Assembly (NCBI RefSeq): GCF_018555685.1
Contig: NZ_JAFLWW010000003.1
Coordinates: 558,001-622,000, forward strand
DNA length: 64,000 nt
Direction of reading: 5' to 3'
Source of the DNA: Aminobacter anthyllidis
GTDB lineage: Bacteria; Pseudomonadota; Alphaproteobacteria; Rhizobiales; Rhizobiaceae
Every line of letters begins with the position of its first letter. The stretch's first letter is position 1. Positions 46,443 through 55,142 of this stretch are shown in pieces. A program made the position numbers and the translations under genes. The notes under the pieces are model-generated. The model saw nothing but the letters and a program-made list of their open reading frames with translations. It ran no database searches and was not told the DNA's origin.

Positions 46443-47213
46443 ATGACCAGCACCGACACCACCCGCCGTGGCGAGGTTTCGATCCGCGACCTCTCCAAGT
46501 CCTTCGCGATCAACGGCCGCCCGCTGGCCGTGCTCAAGGGGCTGAACCTCGACATTCGATCAGGCGAATGCCTGGTCATCGTCGGTGCCTCTGGGTCGGG
46601 CAAGACCACGCTGTTGCGTGTGCTGGCTGGCCTCGAGGCGGCGGATGGCGGCCGGGTGCTGATCGATGGCGCCCCGGTCCAGGGTGTCGGCACCGACCGC
46701 GCCGTAATCTTCCAGGAGCCGCGCCTGCTGCCTTGGCTGACCGTGCTCGGCAACGTCGCCTTCGGCCTCGAGGTGCGCGGTGAGCAGCGCGCCAGGGCGG
46801 AGGAAAGGGCCCGCGACTATATCGGGCTCGTTGGCCTCGGCGAGTTTGCCGACGCCTACCCCAAGCAGCTCTCGGGCGGCATGGCCCAGCGCGTCGGCAT
46901 CGCCCGCGCGCTGACCGTCCAGCCTGAGATCCTGCTGCTCGACGAGCCGCTCGGCGCCCTCGACGCCATGACCAAGATCACCATGCAGGAAGAACTCGCC
47001 CGCATCTGGAGCGAGGAGAACGTCACCATGATCATGGTCACCCACGATCTCGAGGAAGCGGTCTATCTCGCCGACAGGGTGCTGGTCCTGCCCAAGGAAA
47101 AGGGGGCCGCCGCCCGCCTGATCGACATCGACCTGCCCCGCCCGCGCGACCGCAGCGAACCCCGCTTCGTCCGCTACCGCGAAGAACTGCTGCGCGAATT
47201 CGGCCTGCATTGA
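46443..47213 (+). CDS. ABC transporter ATP-binding protein, sulfonate type
   Basis: The 256-residue ATPase has Walker A GASGSGKTT, a Q-loop at IFQEPRLLPWLTV, signature LSGGMAQRVGIARAL, Walker B LLLDEPLGALDAMTK and switch MVTHDLEEAV. The EPRLLPW segment is typical of SsuB/TauB. It energises the adjacent permease. The intergenic repeat upstream makes its cotranscription less certain, but the function is clear. Confidence 0.92.
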   Translation: MTSTDTTRRGEVSIRDLSKSFAINGRPLAVLKGLNLDIRSGECLVIVGASGSGKTTLLRVLAGLEAADGGRVLIDGAPVQGVGTDRAVIFQEPRLLPWLTVLGNVAFGLEVRGEQRARAEERARDYIGLVGLGEFADAYPKQLSGGMAQRVGIARALTVQPEILLLDEPLGALDAMTKITMQEELARIWSEENVTMIMVTHDLEEAVYLADRVLVLPKEKGAAARLIDIDLPRPRDRSEPRFVRYREELLREFGLH

Positions 47214-47254
47214 AGGCACACCGCGCGGCTTGATCCCGCCTCTTGCTCAGCCGC

Positions 47255-47854
47255 TCACTTCTTGCCTTGCGGGTAGATCGTCTCGCCACGCTTGAGCATG
47301 GCGACGAAGGTCTCGATTTTCTTCTTGCGCCCTGCCTCGGTCTTCATGTTGTGGGTGCGGAACGCCAACGCGAACCGGTTCTGCTCGCTGAGCCTGGCGA
47401 GCATCGCTTTCGCCTCCGGCTCGGCGTCGATCGCGGCCTGGAGATCGTCGGGGATCAGCATGTCCTTGCCGCTCTTGTAGGCCTTTTCCCAGCGCCCGTC
47501 GGCCTTGGCCGCCTCGACCTGCTTCATCCCATGCTCGGTCATCCGGCCTTCAGCGATCAGGCGCGCCACGCTGTCGACATTGATCTGGCTCCAGGTGCCC
47601 TTCTTGCCGCGTGGCGAGTAGCGCTGCAGGAAGCTCCTGTCGTCGAACCCCTTGCGCACCCCGTCGATCCAGCCCCAGCACAACACGACCTCGATCGCCT
47701 CCTTCGGCGTGATCGACTTCAGCCCCGATCCGATCTTGTGGACCTTGATCCAGACCTCGTCCTGGGTGTCGTGGTGCCGGCTTAGCCAGGCATAAAAAGC
47801 AGCGGCATCGACGAATTCTTGAACCTTGCTTGGGTCGACATAGACCGGTGCCAT
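47255..47854 (-). CDS. YdeI/OmpD-associated family protein
   Basis: The 199-residue protein has the YdeI-type pattern: FVDAAAFYAWLSRHHDTQDEVWIKVHK, AIEVVLCWGWIDGVRKGFDDRSFLQRYSPRGKKGTWSQIN and a C-terminal Lys-rich GRKKKIETFVAML segment. YdeI-family members have been linked to antimicrobial-peptide resistance, but the biochemical role is unclear. Its ATG overlaps the TGA of the upstream MFS gene (TGATG), so translation is probably coupled. Confidence 0.85.
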   Translation of the reverse strand: MAPVYVDPSKVQEFVDAAAFYAWLSRHHDTQDEVWIKVHKIGSGLKSITPKEAIEVVLCWGWIDGVRKGFDDRSFLQRYSPRGKKGTWSQINVDSVARLIAEGRMTEHGMKQVEAAKADGRWEKAYKSGKDMLIPDDLQAAIDAEPEAKAMLARLSEQNRFALAFRTHNMKTEAGRKKKIETFVAMLKRGETIYPQGKK

Positions 47855-49110
47855 CAGTTGACCTGCTCCACTTCGGCGGCGGCGACCTTCTCCCGCGCCG
47901 GCCGCTCGACCTTGAAAATGAGCACCAGCAGCGACAGTGCGAGGAAAATGCCACCGACGGCATAGGGTGCGCCAGCGAACGTCACCGGGGCGCTCGGCCC
48001 GGTGAACCAGGCGAAGATGCCAGTGTAAAGCAGCGGCGTGATGATGCTGGTGATCGAAAACAGGCTGGTCATCGCGCCCTGCAATTCGCCCTGCGCATCG
48101 GGCGGCACCTTGGCCGCGGCCAGGCTCCTGAGCGGTGGGTCGGCGAGTGCCTCGAGGCAGGTGACGACGATCACCGCATAGATCATCCAGCCCTGCCAGG
48201 CGGCGGCATAGCCGAAGGCGGCGATGGTGGTGAAGCCGAGGCCGAGTGCTGCCGTGCGCCACTCGCCGAGCTTCGGTATGACGCGCGGCAGAACCAGCGC
48301 CATGACCAGTGCGCCGCCAAGGCCGAACACGCCGAGCGAGAAGCCGATCTGCCGCTCGCTCCAGCCATAACGATAGCTGCCGACGAATGCCCAGACCGCC
48401 GGATACATCATGTGGCCGAGCGCCATCAGGAAGAACACCAGGCCGATCCAGCCGATGCCCTTGTACTTGCGCATCTGCTTGAGCGCGCCGAGCGGGTTGG
48501 CGCGGCGCCATTCGAAGGCGCGTCTGTTGTGGCGCGCCAGCGTCTCGGGCAGGAAAAACAGCGCCACCAGGAAATTGAGGAAGGCGAGCGCCGCCGCACC
48601 CCAGAACGGCACGCGCGGCCCGAACTCGCCGAGGAAACCGCCGAGCACCGGCCCGATGATGAAGCCGACGCCGAAGGCAATGCCGAGCAGGCCGAAATTC
48701 TTGGCCCGGTTGTCGTCGTTCGACACGTCGGCGATGAAGGCGGCGGCCGTCGAGTAGCTGGCGCCGCTGATGCCGGCGAGCACCCGGCCGACAAACAGCA
48801 TCGGATAGGACCAGGCGAGCGCGCAGATGGCGTTGTCGATGGCAAAGGTCAGCACCGAGGCGAGCAGGATCGGCCGGCGTCCGAAACGGTCGCTGAGATT
48901 GCCCATCAGCGGCGCAAACAGGAACTGCATCGCCGCATAGACGAAAAACAGCCAGCCGCCCTCGATCGCCGCCTCGCCGACGCCGACGCCGGTCAGCTCC
49001 TGCAGGAAGGCCGGCAGCACCGGCATGATGATGCCGAAGCCGATGATGTCGAGCAGCAATGTGACGAAGACGAGCGCAAGGCCTCGTCTCGCGGTCTTTT
49101 CATCAACCAT
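47854..49110 (-). CDS. TetA-like MFS transporter
   Basis: The 418-residue, 12-helix protein resembles the TCR/Tet MFS group: [20 protein letters not shown] at the start, the loop motif [19 protein letters not shown], and [16 protein letters not shown] with the antiporter region [18 protein letters not shown]. Drug or small-molecule export by proton antiport is likely; tetracycline specificity cannot be claimed. It ends in the TGATG overlap with the YdeI-like gene. Confidence 0.88.
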   Translation of the reverse strand: MVDEKTARRGLALVFVTLLLDIIGFGIIMPVLPAFLQELTGVGVGEAAIEGGWLFFVYAAMQFLFAPLMGNLSDRFGRRPILLASVLTFAIDNAICALAWSYPMLFVGRVLAGISGASYSTAAAFIADVSNDDNRAKNFGLLGIAFGVGFIIGPVLGGFLGEFGPRVPFWGAAALAFLNFLVALFFLPETLARHNRRAFEWRRANPLGALKQMRKYKGIGWIGLVFFLMALGHMMYPAVWAFVGSYRYGWSERQIGFSLGVFGLGGALVMALVLPRVIPKLGEWRTAALGLGFTTIAAFGYAAAWQGWMIYAVIVVTCLEALADPPLRSLAAAKVPPDAQGELQGAMTSLFSITSIITPLLYTGIFAWFTGPSAPVTFAGAPYAVGGIFLALSLLVLIFKVERPAREKVAAAEVEQVN

Positions 49111-49301
49111 GTCGAACCCACAGGCGCCGCATCGAGGCCGCGAAGATCAGTCAAGTTGCGCCGGCGCCTGCATACGATGCTTGAGCGCCAGCTTCGAACC
49201 GCCGGGGGCATGCGGAAAACTGCTTATAAGCGAAGCAGCCATCAAGAACAATACAAGAACATATCAAATCTGTTCATGGCTGGAGGGCTTCTCGCGGAAC
49301 A

Positions 49302-50219
49302 TTACGGGACCGCGCGGCCCTCGCTCGCCTCAAGAATGGCGAACCACTGCTGACGGTCGAGCGTAACGTCGAGCGCCTTGACCAGCCCGGCCAGCCGCTC
49401 CGGCTTCATCGTGCCGAGCACCGGCACCAGCCGCGCCGGGTGCCTGAGCAGCCAGGCGATGGCGATGGTCGAGATGTCGCCGGCACCGGTCTCGGCGGCG
49501 ACGGCCTGGAGCGCTGCCCGCACACTTTGCTCACGCGCGCCCTCGCCGGTGAACAGCGAACCGCCGCCCAGCGGCGACCAGATCATCGGCGCGTAACCCA
49601 GCCTTTGCGCATGGTCGAGCCGCCCGTCGGTCAGCGCCGAAGTCTCCAGCACCGAATGCTCGATCTGGTTGGTGACAAGAGGAAACGGCAGCCGCGAGGC
49701 CAAGAGATCGAACTGCTCAGGCGTGAAGTTGGAGACCCCCACCGCCCGCACCTTGCCAGCCGTTACCAGCCGCTCGAACGCGCGCGCCGTGTCGTCGGCG
49801 TCCATCAGCGGGTCGGGCCGGTGGATCAACAGCAGGTCGAGATAGTCGGTGCAAAGGTTTTGCAGCGAGCGCTCGACCGAGGCCTCGATGTGGACAGCGC
49901 CGGTGTCGTAATGCTTAAGCCGGTTCTGCGGCCGGTTGGGCGAGGCCAGCATGATGCCGCATTTGGAGATCAGCTCGATGCCCTCGCGCCGGCCCTTCCA
50001 GCGCGCCAGCCCGGCGCCGAAGGCTTCCTCGACCTCGTAGCCGCCATAGATGTCGGCATGGTCGAAGCTGGTCAGGCCGAGATCTACTGCCGTATCGATC
50101 AGCCGCGCCACCGCGTCGCCATCAGGCCTTTGGCCATCGAGCAGCCGCCAGGCGCCAAACACCAGCCGCGACAGCGACAGGCCGCCGGCCACCAGTTCGA
50201 TGCGTGGGGAGACAGCCAT
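49302..50219 (-). CDS. Aldo/keto reductase
   Basis: The 305-residue TIM-barrel protein has the AKR signature: GLTSFDHADIYGGYEVEEAFG (catalytic Asp and Tyr) and ELISKCGIMLA (Lys). LDLLLIHRPDPLMD (His) and NADPH-binding segments near VLGTMKPERL follow. It reduces carbonyls with NADPH; the substrate is unknown. Its start overlaps the stop of the metallopeptidase gene (TGATG). Confidence 0.9.
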   Translation of the reverse strand: MAVSPRIELVAGGLSLSRLVFGAWRLLDGQRPDGDAVARLIDTAVDLGLTSFDHADIYGGYEVEEAFGAGLARWKGRREGIELISKCGIMLASPNRPQNRLKHYDTGAVHIEASVERSLQNLCTDYLDLLLIHRPDPLMDADDTARAFERLVTAGKVRAVGVSNFTPEQFDLLASRLPFPLVTNQIEHSVLETSALTDGRLDHAQRLGYAPMIWSPLGGGSLFTGEGAREQSVRAALQAVAAETGAGDISTIAIAWLLRHPARLVPVLGTMKPERLAGLVKALDVTLDRQQWFAILEASEGRAVP

Positions 50220-51130
50220 CAGATCGGATTGTTGAAGGTATCGCACTCCGACAGCTTGCCGCTCTTGAAGCCGGCGGCAAACCAGCGCTGGCGCTGCTGC
50301 GAGGTGCCGTGGTTGAAGCTTTCCGGCACGACATAGCCTTGCATGCGCTTCTGCAGCGTGTCGTCGCCGATCTGCTGGGCGGCGTTCAGCGCCTCTTCGA
50401 TGTCGCCCTGCTCGAGCAGGCCCTTCTGGTCGGTGTAGTGGCCCCACACGCCGGCGAAGCAGTCGGCCTGCAGCTCGACGCGCATCGACATCTGGTTGGC
50501 GTCGGCCTCGCTCATCTGCTGCCGCATCTGGTTGAACTTGGGCAGGATGCCGGTCAGGTTCTGGACGTGGTGGCCGACCTCATGCGCAATGACATAGGCT
50601 TGGGCGAAGTCGCCGGCGGCACCGAACTGCTTGGCCAACTGGCCGAAGAAGGCGGTGTCGAGATAGACCTTCTGGTCGCCGGGGCAATAGAACGGCCCGG
50701 AAGCCGACGAGGCAAAGCCGCAGGCCGAACGCACCTGGCCCGAAAACAGCACCAGCTTGGGCTCCGTGTACTTCAGCCCTTCGGCCTGGAAGATGCCGTT
50801 CCAGGTGTCCTCGGTCTCGGCCAGGACAGTCGAGACGAACTGGGTCATCTCGTCATTGGCCGGCGCGCCGCCCTGGGTCACCTGGCCGCCGCCGGGGACC
50901 GAACCGTCATCGCCGCCCGACAGGATCTGCATCGGGTCGATGCCGCAGGCGCGCAGCGCAAAGAACAGCACGACAAGGATGATGATGCCGGAAAGCCCGC
51001 CACCGCCGGTCGACATGCGTGGCCCCATCGGCAAGCGTCCGCCACCGAGCCCTCCGCCTATTCCACCGCCGCCGCCCTGGCCGCGCGTATCCTGCACATT
51101 TTCACTCTGGCGGCGGCCTCTCCAGCGCAT
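50219..51130 (-). CDS. Neutral zinc metallopeptidase (YpfJ/KPN_02809 family)
   Basis: The 303-residue protein has a Gly-rich N-terminus and one transmembrane helix (about 47-60, LSGIIILVVLFFALRA). The peptidase domain carries HEVGHHVQ (His183, Glu184, His187) and a third ligand region in MRVELQADCFAGVWGH. The C-terminus FNHGTSQQRQRWFAAGF is conserved. It is an inner-membrane-anchored periplasmic protease of unknown substrate, coupled to the aldo/keto reductase gene. Confidence 0.9.
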   Translation of the reverse strand: MRWRGRRQSENVQDTRGQGGGGGIGGGLGGGRLPMGPRMSTGGGGLSGIIILVVLFFALRACGIDPMQILSGGDDGSVPGGGQVTQGGAPANDEMTQFVSTVLAETEDTWNGIFQAEGLKYTEPKLVLFSGQVRSACGFASSASGPFYCPGDQKVYLDTAFFGQLAKQFGAAGDFAQAYVIAHEVGHHVQNLTGILPKFNQMRQQMSEADANQMSMRVELQADCFAGVWGHYTDQKGLLEQGDIEEALNAAQQIGDDTLQKRMQGYVVPESFNHGTSQQRQRWFAAGFKSGKLSECDTFNNPI

Positions 51131-51248
51131 AGGCGTATCCCTCGATGTTTGTCGCGGGCGACCCCGCTCACTGCAGACAATTAGCTTAACGCCTGCGGCA
51201 AGTCACAGGGTTTTTGCTTGTGCCACCCGTTGGCCGGGCGCTGCAAAA

Positions 51249-51437
51249 TCAGCTTTTCTGCTTGGTGCCGGCGCTCTTGCCATCGGAGCTTTTGGAACGC
51301 TCCTCGAAGCGCTTTTCGCCCTTCGCGAAGTCGCGGCCGGTCTTGGCCTCAACCTTGCGCTCCTGCTTGGCCGCGGCCTCGCGCAGACCTCTTGCGGCCT
51401 CTTTTCCCTTGGCGGTCGGGGCTTGTGTGATGGCCAT
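51249..51437 (-). CDS. Small Lys/Glu/Arg-rich protein
   Basis: The 62-residue highly charged protein begins MAITQAPTAKGKEAARG. It has no hydrophobic segment and no Cys, and is probably helical or disordered. The ribosome site GGGAGGAAG eight bases upstream of the ATG is among the best in the window, which is the main support. A nucleic-acid-associated or stress role is possible but not shown. Confidence 0.6.
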   Translation of the reverse strand: MAITQAPTAKGKEAARGLREAAAKQERKVEAKTGRDFAKGEKRFEERSKSSDGKSAGTKQKS

Positions 51438-51548
51438 CTTCGCTTCCTCCCAGGCGCCGCTCCATTGCAGCGCTCAGGCTAACGCGAAGCGGCGGCACTC
51501 GTTCCCTGCTTGCGCAAGCTCGGCCACGCCGCTTCTGATTGGAGGCCG

Positions 51549-51806
51549 CTATTCCGCCGGCGCTGCGTGCGCGCCAAGCGCGGCTCCATGGCCACGCCGG
51601 CCGGCCAGCCAAGCGGTCAGCGCCTTCTGGCCGTGGGCCGCGGCGATGCCGGTCAGGATGCCGGTCGCGACGCTCAGCGTGGCCATCGCCGGCCACGGCA
51701 GCTTGAGCTGCGGCAGCAGCAGCTCCGGCACCAGCCGATGGAACAGGTAGACGTGATATCCAGCCGCCGCTACAGGCAGGGCAAGCGCTGCGACCGGCCT
51801 CGGCAC
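51549..51806 (-). CDS. Possible small membrane protein
   Basis: An 85-codon frame begins with GTG and encodes PVAALALPVAAAGYHVYLFHRL and a second hydrophobic stretch ATLSVATGILTGIAAAHG. No good ribosome site is seen. It could be a real two-helix protein or a GC-rich chance frame. Confidence 0.35.
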   Translation of the reverse strand: MPRPVAALALPVAAAGYHVYLFHRLVPELLLPQLKLPWPAMATLSVATGILTGIAAAHGQKALTAWLAGRRGHGAALGAHAAPAE

Positions 51807-51876
51807 GGTGACACGCGGGTTGCATCAAGAAAATGCAGGCAATATACGCCGGCTGAGGACCGGTATTTGCCGCAAC

Positions 51877-52611
51877 TCAAGCTAGGATCCGCGCCTTGAG
51901 CCAGAGGAACAGCGGCACGCGCGCCCATTTGCGCAGCAGGTCTGAATCGACCCGGTCCGGGATCGGCTCACGCAATGCCGTGATTGCAAGGCCCGCGCTT
52001 TCCAGCGCCGCCATGTAGTCCTCCAGCGGCTGCGACCAGCCGGCGAAATGCATCTTCAGCCCGTCGCGTTCTTCTTCGCCGTCGAAATGTTCGCGGCCGA
52101 AATAGCTGCCGTCGACCACGAACGGCGCGTCGGCCGCCTCCCCGTCAAAGCGCCCGCGATCCCTGAACGGGTGGACGAGCGAGATGAACAGCGTCCCACC
52201 AGGCTTCATCACGCGGCGGATTTCCTTGAGTGCCGCCGGCACATCGTCGACGTCCATCAGCACGTTGTAGGCCATCACCAGGTCGAACTGGCCGTCATCG
52301 AAGGGCAGCTTGTCCGTTCCGGCGATGCGATAATCGTCGGCCGAATTGGCCTGCCGGGCCGCTTCCACCATCGCCGGCACGACGTCGGTCGCGGTCACAT
52401 GGTAGCCCAGCGCCTTCAGCTCGCGGCTGACACGGCCTTCGCCGCAGCCGACCTCGAGCGCGCGGCCAAAACCGCTGCCGATGAACCGCGCCAGTCCCTC
52501 GCGATAGACCCAGAAGGCGTCATGGCTGGGCGAACGCGCCCAGGCTATCCACTGGTCGGCAACATTCGTCCAATGCTCTTCGTCGCTCTTCATCTCATCC
52601 ATCCCGGCCAA
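51877..52611 (-). CDS. Class I SAM-dependent methyltransferase
   Basis: The 244-residue protein has the SAM-binding motif RALEVGCGEGRVSRELKALG at about residues 50-69. Motif II follows (YHVTATDVVPAMVEAA), with DGQFDLVMAYNVLMDVDD and RVMKPGGTLFISLVHPF. The target is unknown. Starts at 52611, 52602 and 52593 are all in frame, and the correct one could not be fixed. Confidence 0.88.
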   Translation of the reverse strand: MAGMDEMKSDEEHWTNVADQWIAWARSPSHDAFWVYREGLARFIGSGFGRALEVGCGEGRVSRELKALGYHVTATDVVPAMVEAARQANSADDYRIAGTDKLPFDDGQFDLVMAYNVLMDVDDVPAALKEIRRVMKPGGTLFISLVHPFRDRGRFDGEAADAPFVVDGSYFGREHFDGEEERDGLKMHFAGWSQPLEDYMAALESAGLAITALREPIPDRVDSDLLRKWARVPLFLWLKARILA

Positions 52612-52673
52612 ATCGAATGTCGCGTTTAAGACAGTTCAACCGGCCGGAAAAGCCTTGATGTGTTGGACCAGCC

Positions 52674-53846
52674 TCAGCGGGCGGCGGCGAGCCGGATCGA
52701 CCTGCTGCTGGCCGCGAGCACGGCAAGCGCCACCAGCGGAAAGGCCGCCGCGACGAGTCCGAGATCGGACGGCCGGGCGAACTCCAGCACCCGGCCGCCA
52801 ATGACGGTGCCGAAGGCGATGCCGAAATAGAGCGCCGATGCATTGAGCGACAGCGTCAGATGCGCAACCTCCGGGCCCATGCCGACAATACGGCTTGCCT
52901 GCGCCGGCGGAAATGCCCAGCCGATGATGCCCCACGGCACCATCAGCGCGATCAGCACGGGGCCGGCGACGTGGTGCGGCAAGAGCTTCAAGGTCAGCGC
53001 AATGGCGATGCAGAAGCCCGACGACATCAACAGCGAGATCACCACCATGCGGGTAGCGCCGATGCGGTCGGCGAGATAGCCGCTCGACAAATTGCCGATA
53101 ACGGCACCGGCGCCGAAGGCCAGCAGCATGCCCGGAAGCGCGATCGCCGGCAGCCCCGCCCCTTCCAGCGCCAGCGGCGCGATGTAGGAAATCACGGTGA
53201 AGCCGCCGGCGAGATAGAGCAGCGTCACCAGCAGCGACGGCAGGATGCCGGGCCGGGCAATCGCGGTGAAGCGCTCGGCGAGCGTCAGCTTGATGCCGCG
53301 CGAGCCCCTGGGCAGCCGCACCCACAGGATCGCGGCGCAGGAGATGCCGAGCAGCGCGATGGCAACGAAGGTGCCTCGCCAGCCCCACATGGTGGCGATC
53401 AGCGAACCCACCGGCGCGCCCAGCGCGACGGCGAATGTCGTGCCGCCAACCACGACGGCAATCGCCCGCGCCCGGTGTTCTGGCCCGGCCAGCGACACCG
53501 CTGTCGCCTGTGCGGTGGCGGCATAGAGCCCGGCCGACATGCCCATCACGATCTGGGCGACAAGAAGGCCAACAAATGAACTGCTCGTCGCCGCAATGAT
53601 GTTGCCGGCGACGAACACCAGCATGGTCGCGGCAAGCACGCGCCGGCGGTCGATCTCACCGGCCAGCGCCGACAGTACCGGCGCGCCGATAGCATAAGCG
53701 AGCGAAAACGCCATGATCAGGTAGCCGGCGAAGGGCACCGAGACATGCGCGTCGCCGGCGATCATCGGCAACAGGCTGGAAAACACGAAGCCGACGGTGC
53801 TCATGGCGAACGAGCCGACCGCCAGCCAGATAAGGCGCTTGTCCAT
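52674..53846 (-). CDS. MFS transporter, AraJ-like
   Basis: The 390-residue, 12-helix protein has VLSALAGEIDRRRVLAATMLVF as the loop-2 motif and QIVMGMSAGLYAATAQATAVSLAGPEHRARAIAVVVGG, typical of sugar- or drug-efflux AraJ-type permeases. It is divergent from an ArsR-type gene, with a perfect operator-like repeat 12 bases before its start, so it is probably repressed by that regulator. Confidence 0.88.
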   Translation of the reverse strand: MDKRLIWLAVGSFAMSTVGFVFSSLLPMIAGDAHVSVPFAGYLIMAFSLAYAIGAPVLSALAGEIDRRRVLAATMLVFVAGNIIAATSSSFVGLLVAQIVMGMSAGLYAATAQATAVSLAGPEHRARAIAVVVGGTTFAVALGAPVGSLIATMWGWRGTFVAIALLGISCAAILWVRLPRGSRGIKLTLAERFTAIARPGILPSLLVTLLYLAGGFTVISYIAPLALEGAGLPAIALPGMLLAFGAGAVIGNLSSGYLADRIGATRMVVISLLMSSGFCIAIALTLKLLPHHVAGPVLIALMVPWGIIGWAFPPAQASRIVGMGPEVAHLTLSLNASALYFGIAFGTVIGGRVLEFARPSDLGLVAAAFPLVALAVLAASSRSIRLAAAR

Positions 53847-53858
53847 GACAGGGTCCTT

Positions 53859-53887
53859 AGTTCAAAATATATTGAACTATTGAACTT
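53859..53887. promoter_or_regulatory. Operator between MFS and ArsR genes
   Basis: AGTTCAA and TTGAACT are exact arms around AATATA, and a further TTGAACTT half-site follows immediately. It overlaps the promoter region of the MFS gene. Confidence 0.75.
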
Positions 53888-53992
53888 CTCGCTGCGGCAT
53901 GTCAATCTGCATCTTGTCGGCTCCTGCCAGCCCGGTGTCAGCAGCCGGCACCGGGCCTTGAACCGCCGCAACCGCACAGCTACCTCTAGATC

Positions 53993-54334
53993 ATGTCCCT
54001 GCCGCACCCAAATCTCGATCAGATCAGCCTCGCCAACGTGCTGTCAGTGCTCGGCGACCAGACCCGCCTCGCCGTCGTCGGCTATCTCGCCCGCAACGAG
54101 GGCGTGGCGATGAGCTGCGGCCAGTTTTCCGAGTTCGGCTCCAAGACCAACCTGTCCTACCACCTCGCCAAGCTGCGCGAGGCCGGCATCACCCGCACCG
54201 AGGTCTCGGGCACCAGCCGGCTGATCTCGCTGCGTCGCGACGACCTCGACAGCCGCTTCCCCGGCCTGCTCGATTCGATCATCACCGCGGCACAGGACCT
54301 CCCCGCACTCGAGCGCCTCCGCGACGACGCCTGA
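53993..54334 (+). CDS. ArsR-type winged-HTH regulator
   Basis: The 113-residue protein contains LANVLSVLGDQTRLAVVGYLARNEG, a recognition region KTNLSYHLAKLREAGITRTEVSGTSRLISLRR, and no clear metal-binding cysteine pair. The neighbouring MFS gene is the likely target. The metallophosphoesterase gene starts two bases after its stop. Confidence 0.85.
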   Translation: MSLPHPNLDQISLANVLSVLGDQTRLAVVGYLARNEGVAMSCGQFSEFGSKTNLSYHLAKLREAGITRTEVSGTSRLISLRRDDLDSRFPGLLDSIITAAQDLPALERLRDDA

Positions 54335-54336
54335 GG

Positions 54337-55092
54337 ATGCGCATCGCCGTCATCGCCGACATCCATGGCAACATCCTTGCGCTGGAAGCGGTGCTCGCCG
54401 ACCTCGCCCGCCGTGGCGGCGCCGACCTCGTCGTCAATCTCGGCGACCTCGTCTCCGGTCCGCTCTGGCCGGGCGAAACCGCCATGCGGCTTCAGGCCCT
54501 CGGCTGGCCGACAGTGCGCGGCAATCACGACCGCCGCGTCGCCTCCGACCCGCTCACTGAAATGGGCCCGTCCGACCGCTTCGCCCATGAGCGCCTGACG
54601 CCGGCCCAGCGCGACTGGCTGGAGGCGTTGCCGCTGACGCAGGAGATCGCCCCTTCGGTGCTCGCCTTCCACGCCCGCCCCGACCACGACGAACGCTATC
54701 TCTCCGAGGTCATCGACGAAGGCCAGCTCATCCGCGCGCCGCTGAAGGTCATCGAAAGCCGCCTCAGGCGGATCGATGCGAAGTACCGGCTGCTGCTCGC
54801 CGGCCACAGCCATCGTGCCGACCTCGTCCAGCTCGCCGACGGGCGGCTGCTGTTCAACCCGGGCAGCGTCGGCGTCCCGGCCTACAGCGACGACACCGCC
54901 CCCGCCCATGTCTCCGAACAGGGTTCGCCGCTGGCCCGCTATGGCCTCGTCGAACTCGATGAGGCCGGTGCCGTTGCCGGCATTGATGCCCTTGCCGTTC
55001 CCTACGACCATGAGGCCGCAGCCCTGCGCGCCGAAGAGGGCGGCCGCCCCGAGTGGGCGCATGCCCTGCGCACCGGCTTCATGCCTGACTGA
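54337..55092 (+). CDS. Metallophosphoesterase (calcineurin-like)
   Basis: The 251-residue protein has the full dimetal motif set: AVIADIHGN, NLGDLVSGP, VRGNHDRR and LLLAGHSHRADLVQ, followed by LLFNPGSVGVPAY. It resembles YfcE-type phosphodiesterases. It is close behind the ArsR gene (two bases), so probably cotranscribed; the substrate is unknown. Confidence 0.88.
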   Translation: MRIAVIADIHGNILALEAVLADLARRGGADLVVNLGDLVSGPLWPGETAMRLQALGWPTVRGNHDRRVASDPLTEMGPSDRFAHERLTPAQRDWLEALPLTQEIAPSVLAFHARPDHDERYLSEVIDEGQLIRAPLKVIESRLRRIDAKYRLLLAGHSHRADLVQLADGRLLFNPGSVGVPAYSDDTAPAHVSEQGSPLARYGLVELDEAGAVAGIDALAVPYDHEAAALRAEEGGRPEWAHALRTGFMPD

Positions 55093-55142
55093 CGCGGCTG
55101 CTCCCTGCCGCTTTCGCCACTGGCTGCCAGCTGACCGCTAGG

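Noticed and set aside
47830-49353. Plus-strand frame opposite the TetA-like gene
   Set aside because: It is an antisense shadow with low-complexity Arg/Glu/Gln content and no family match.
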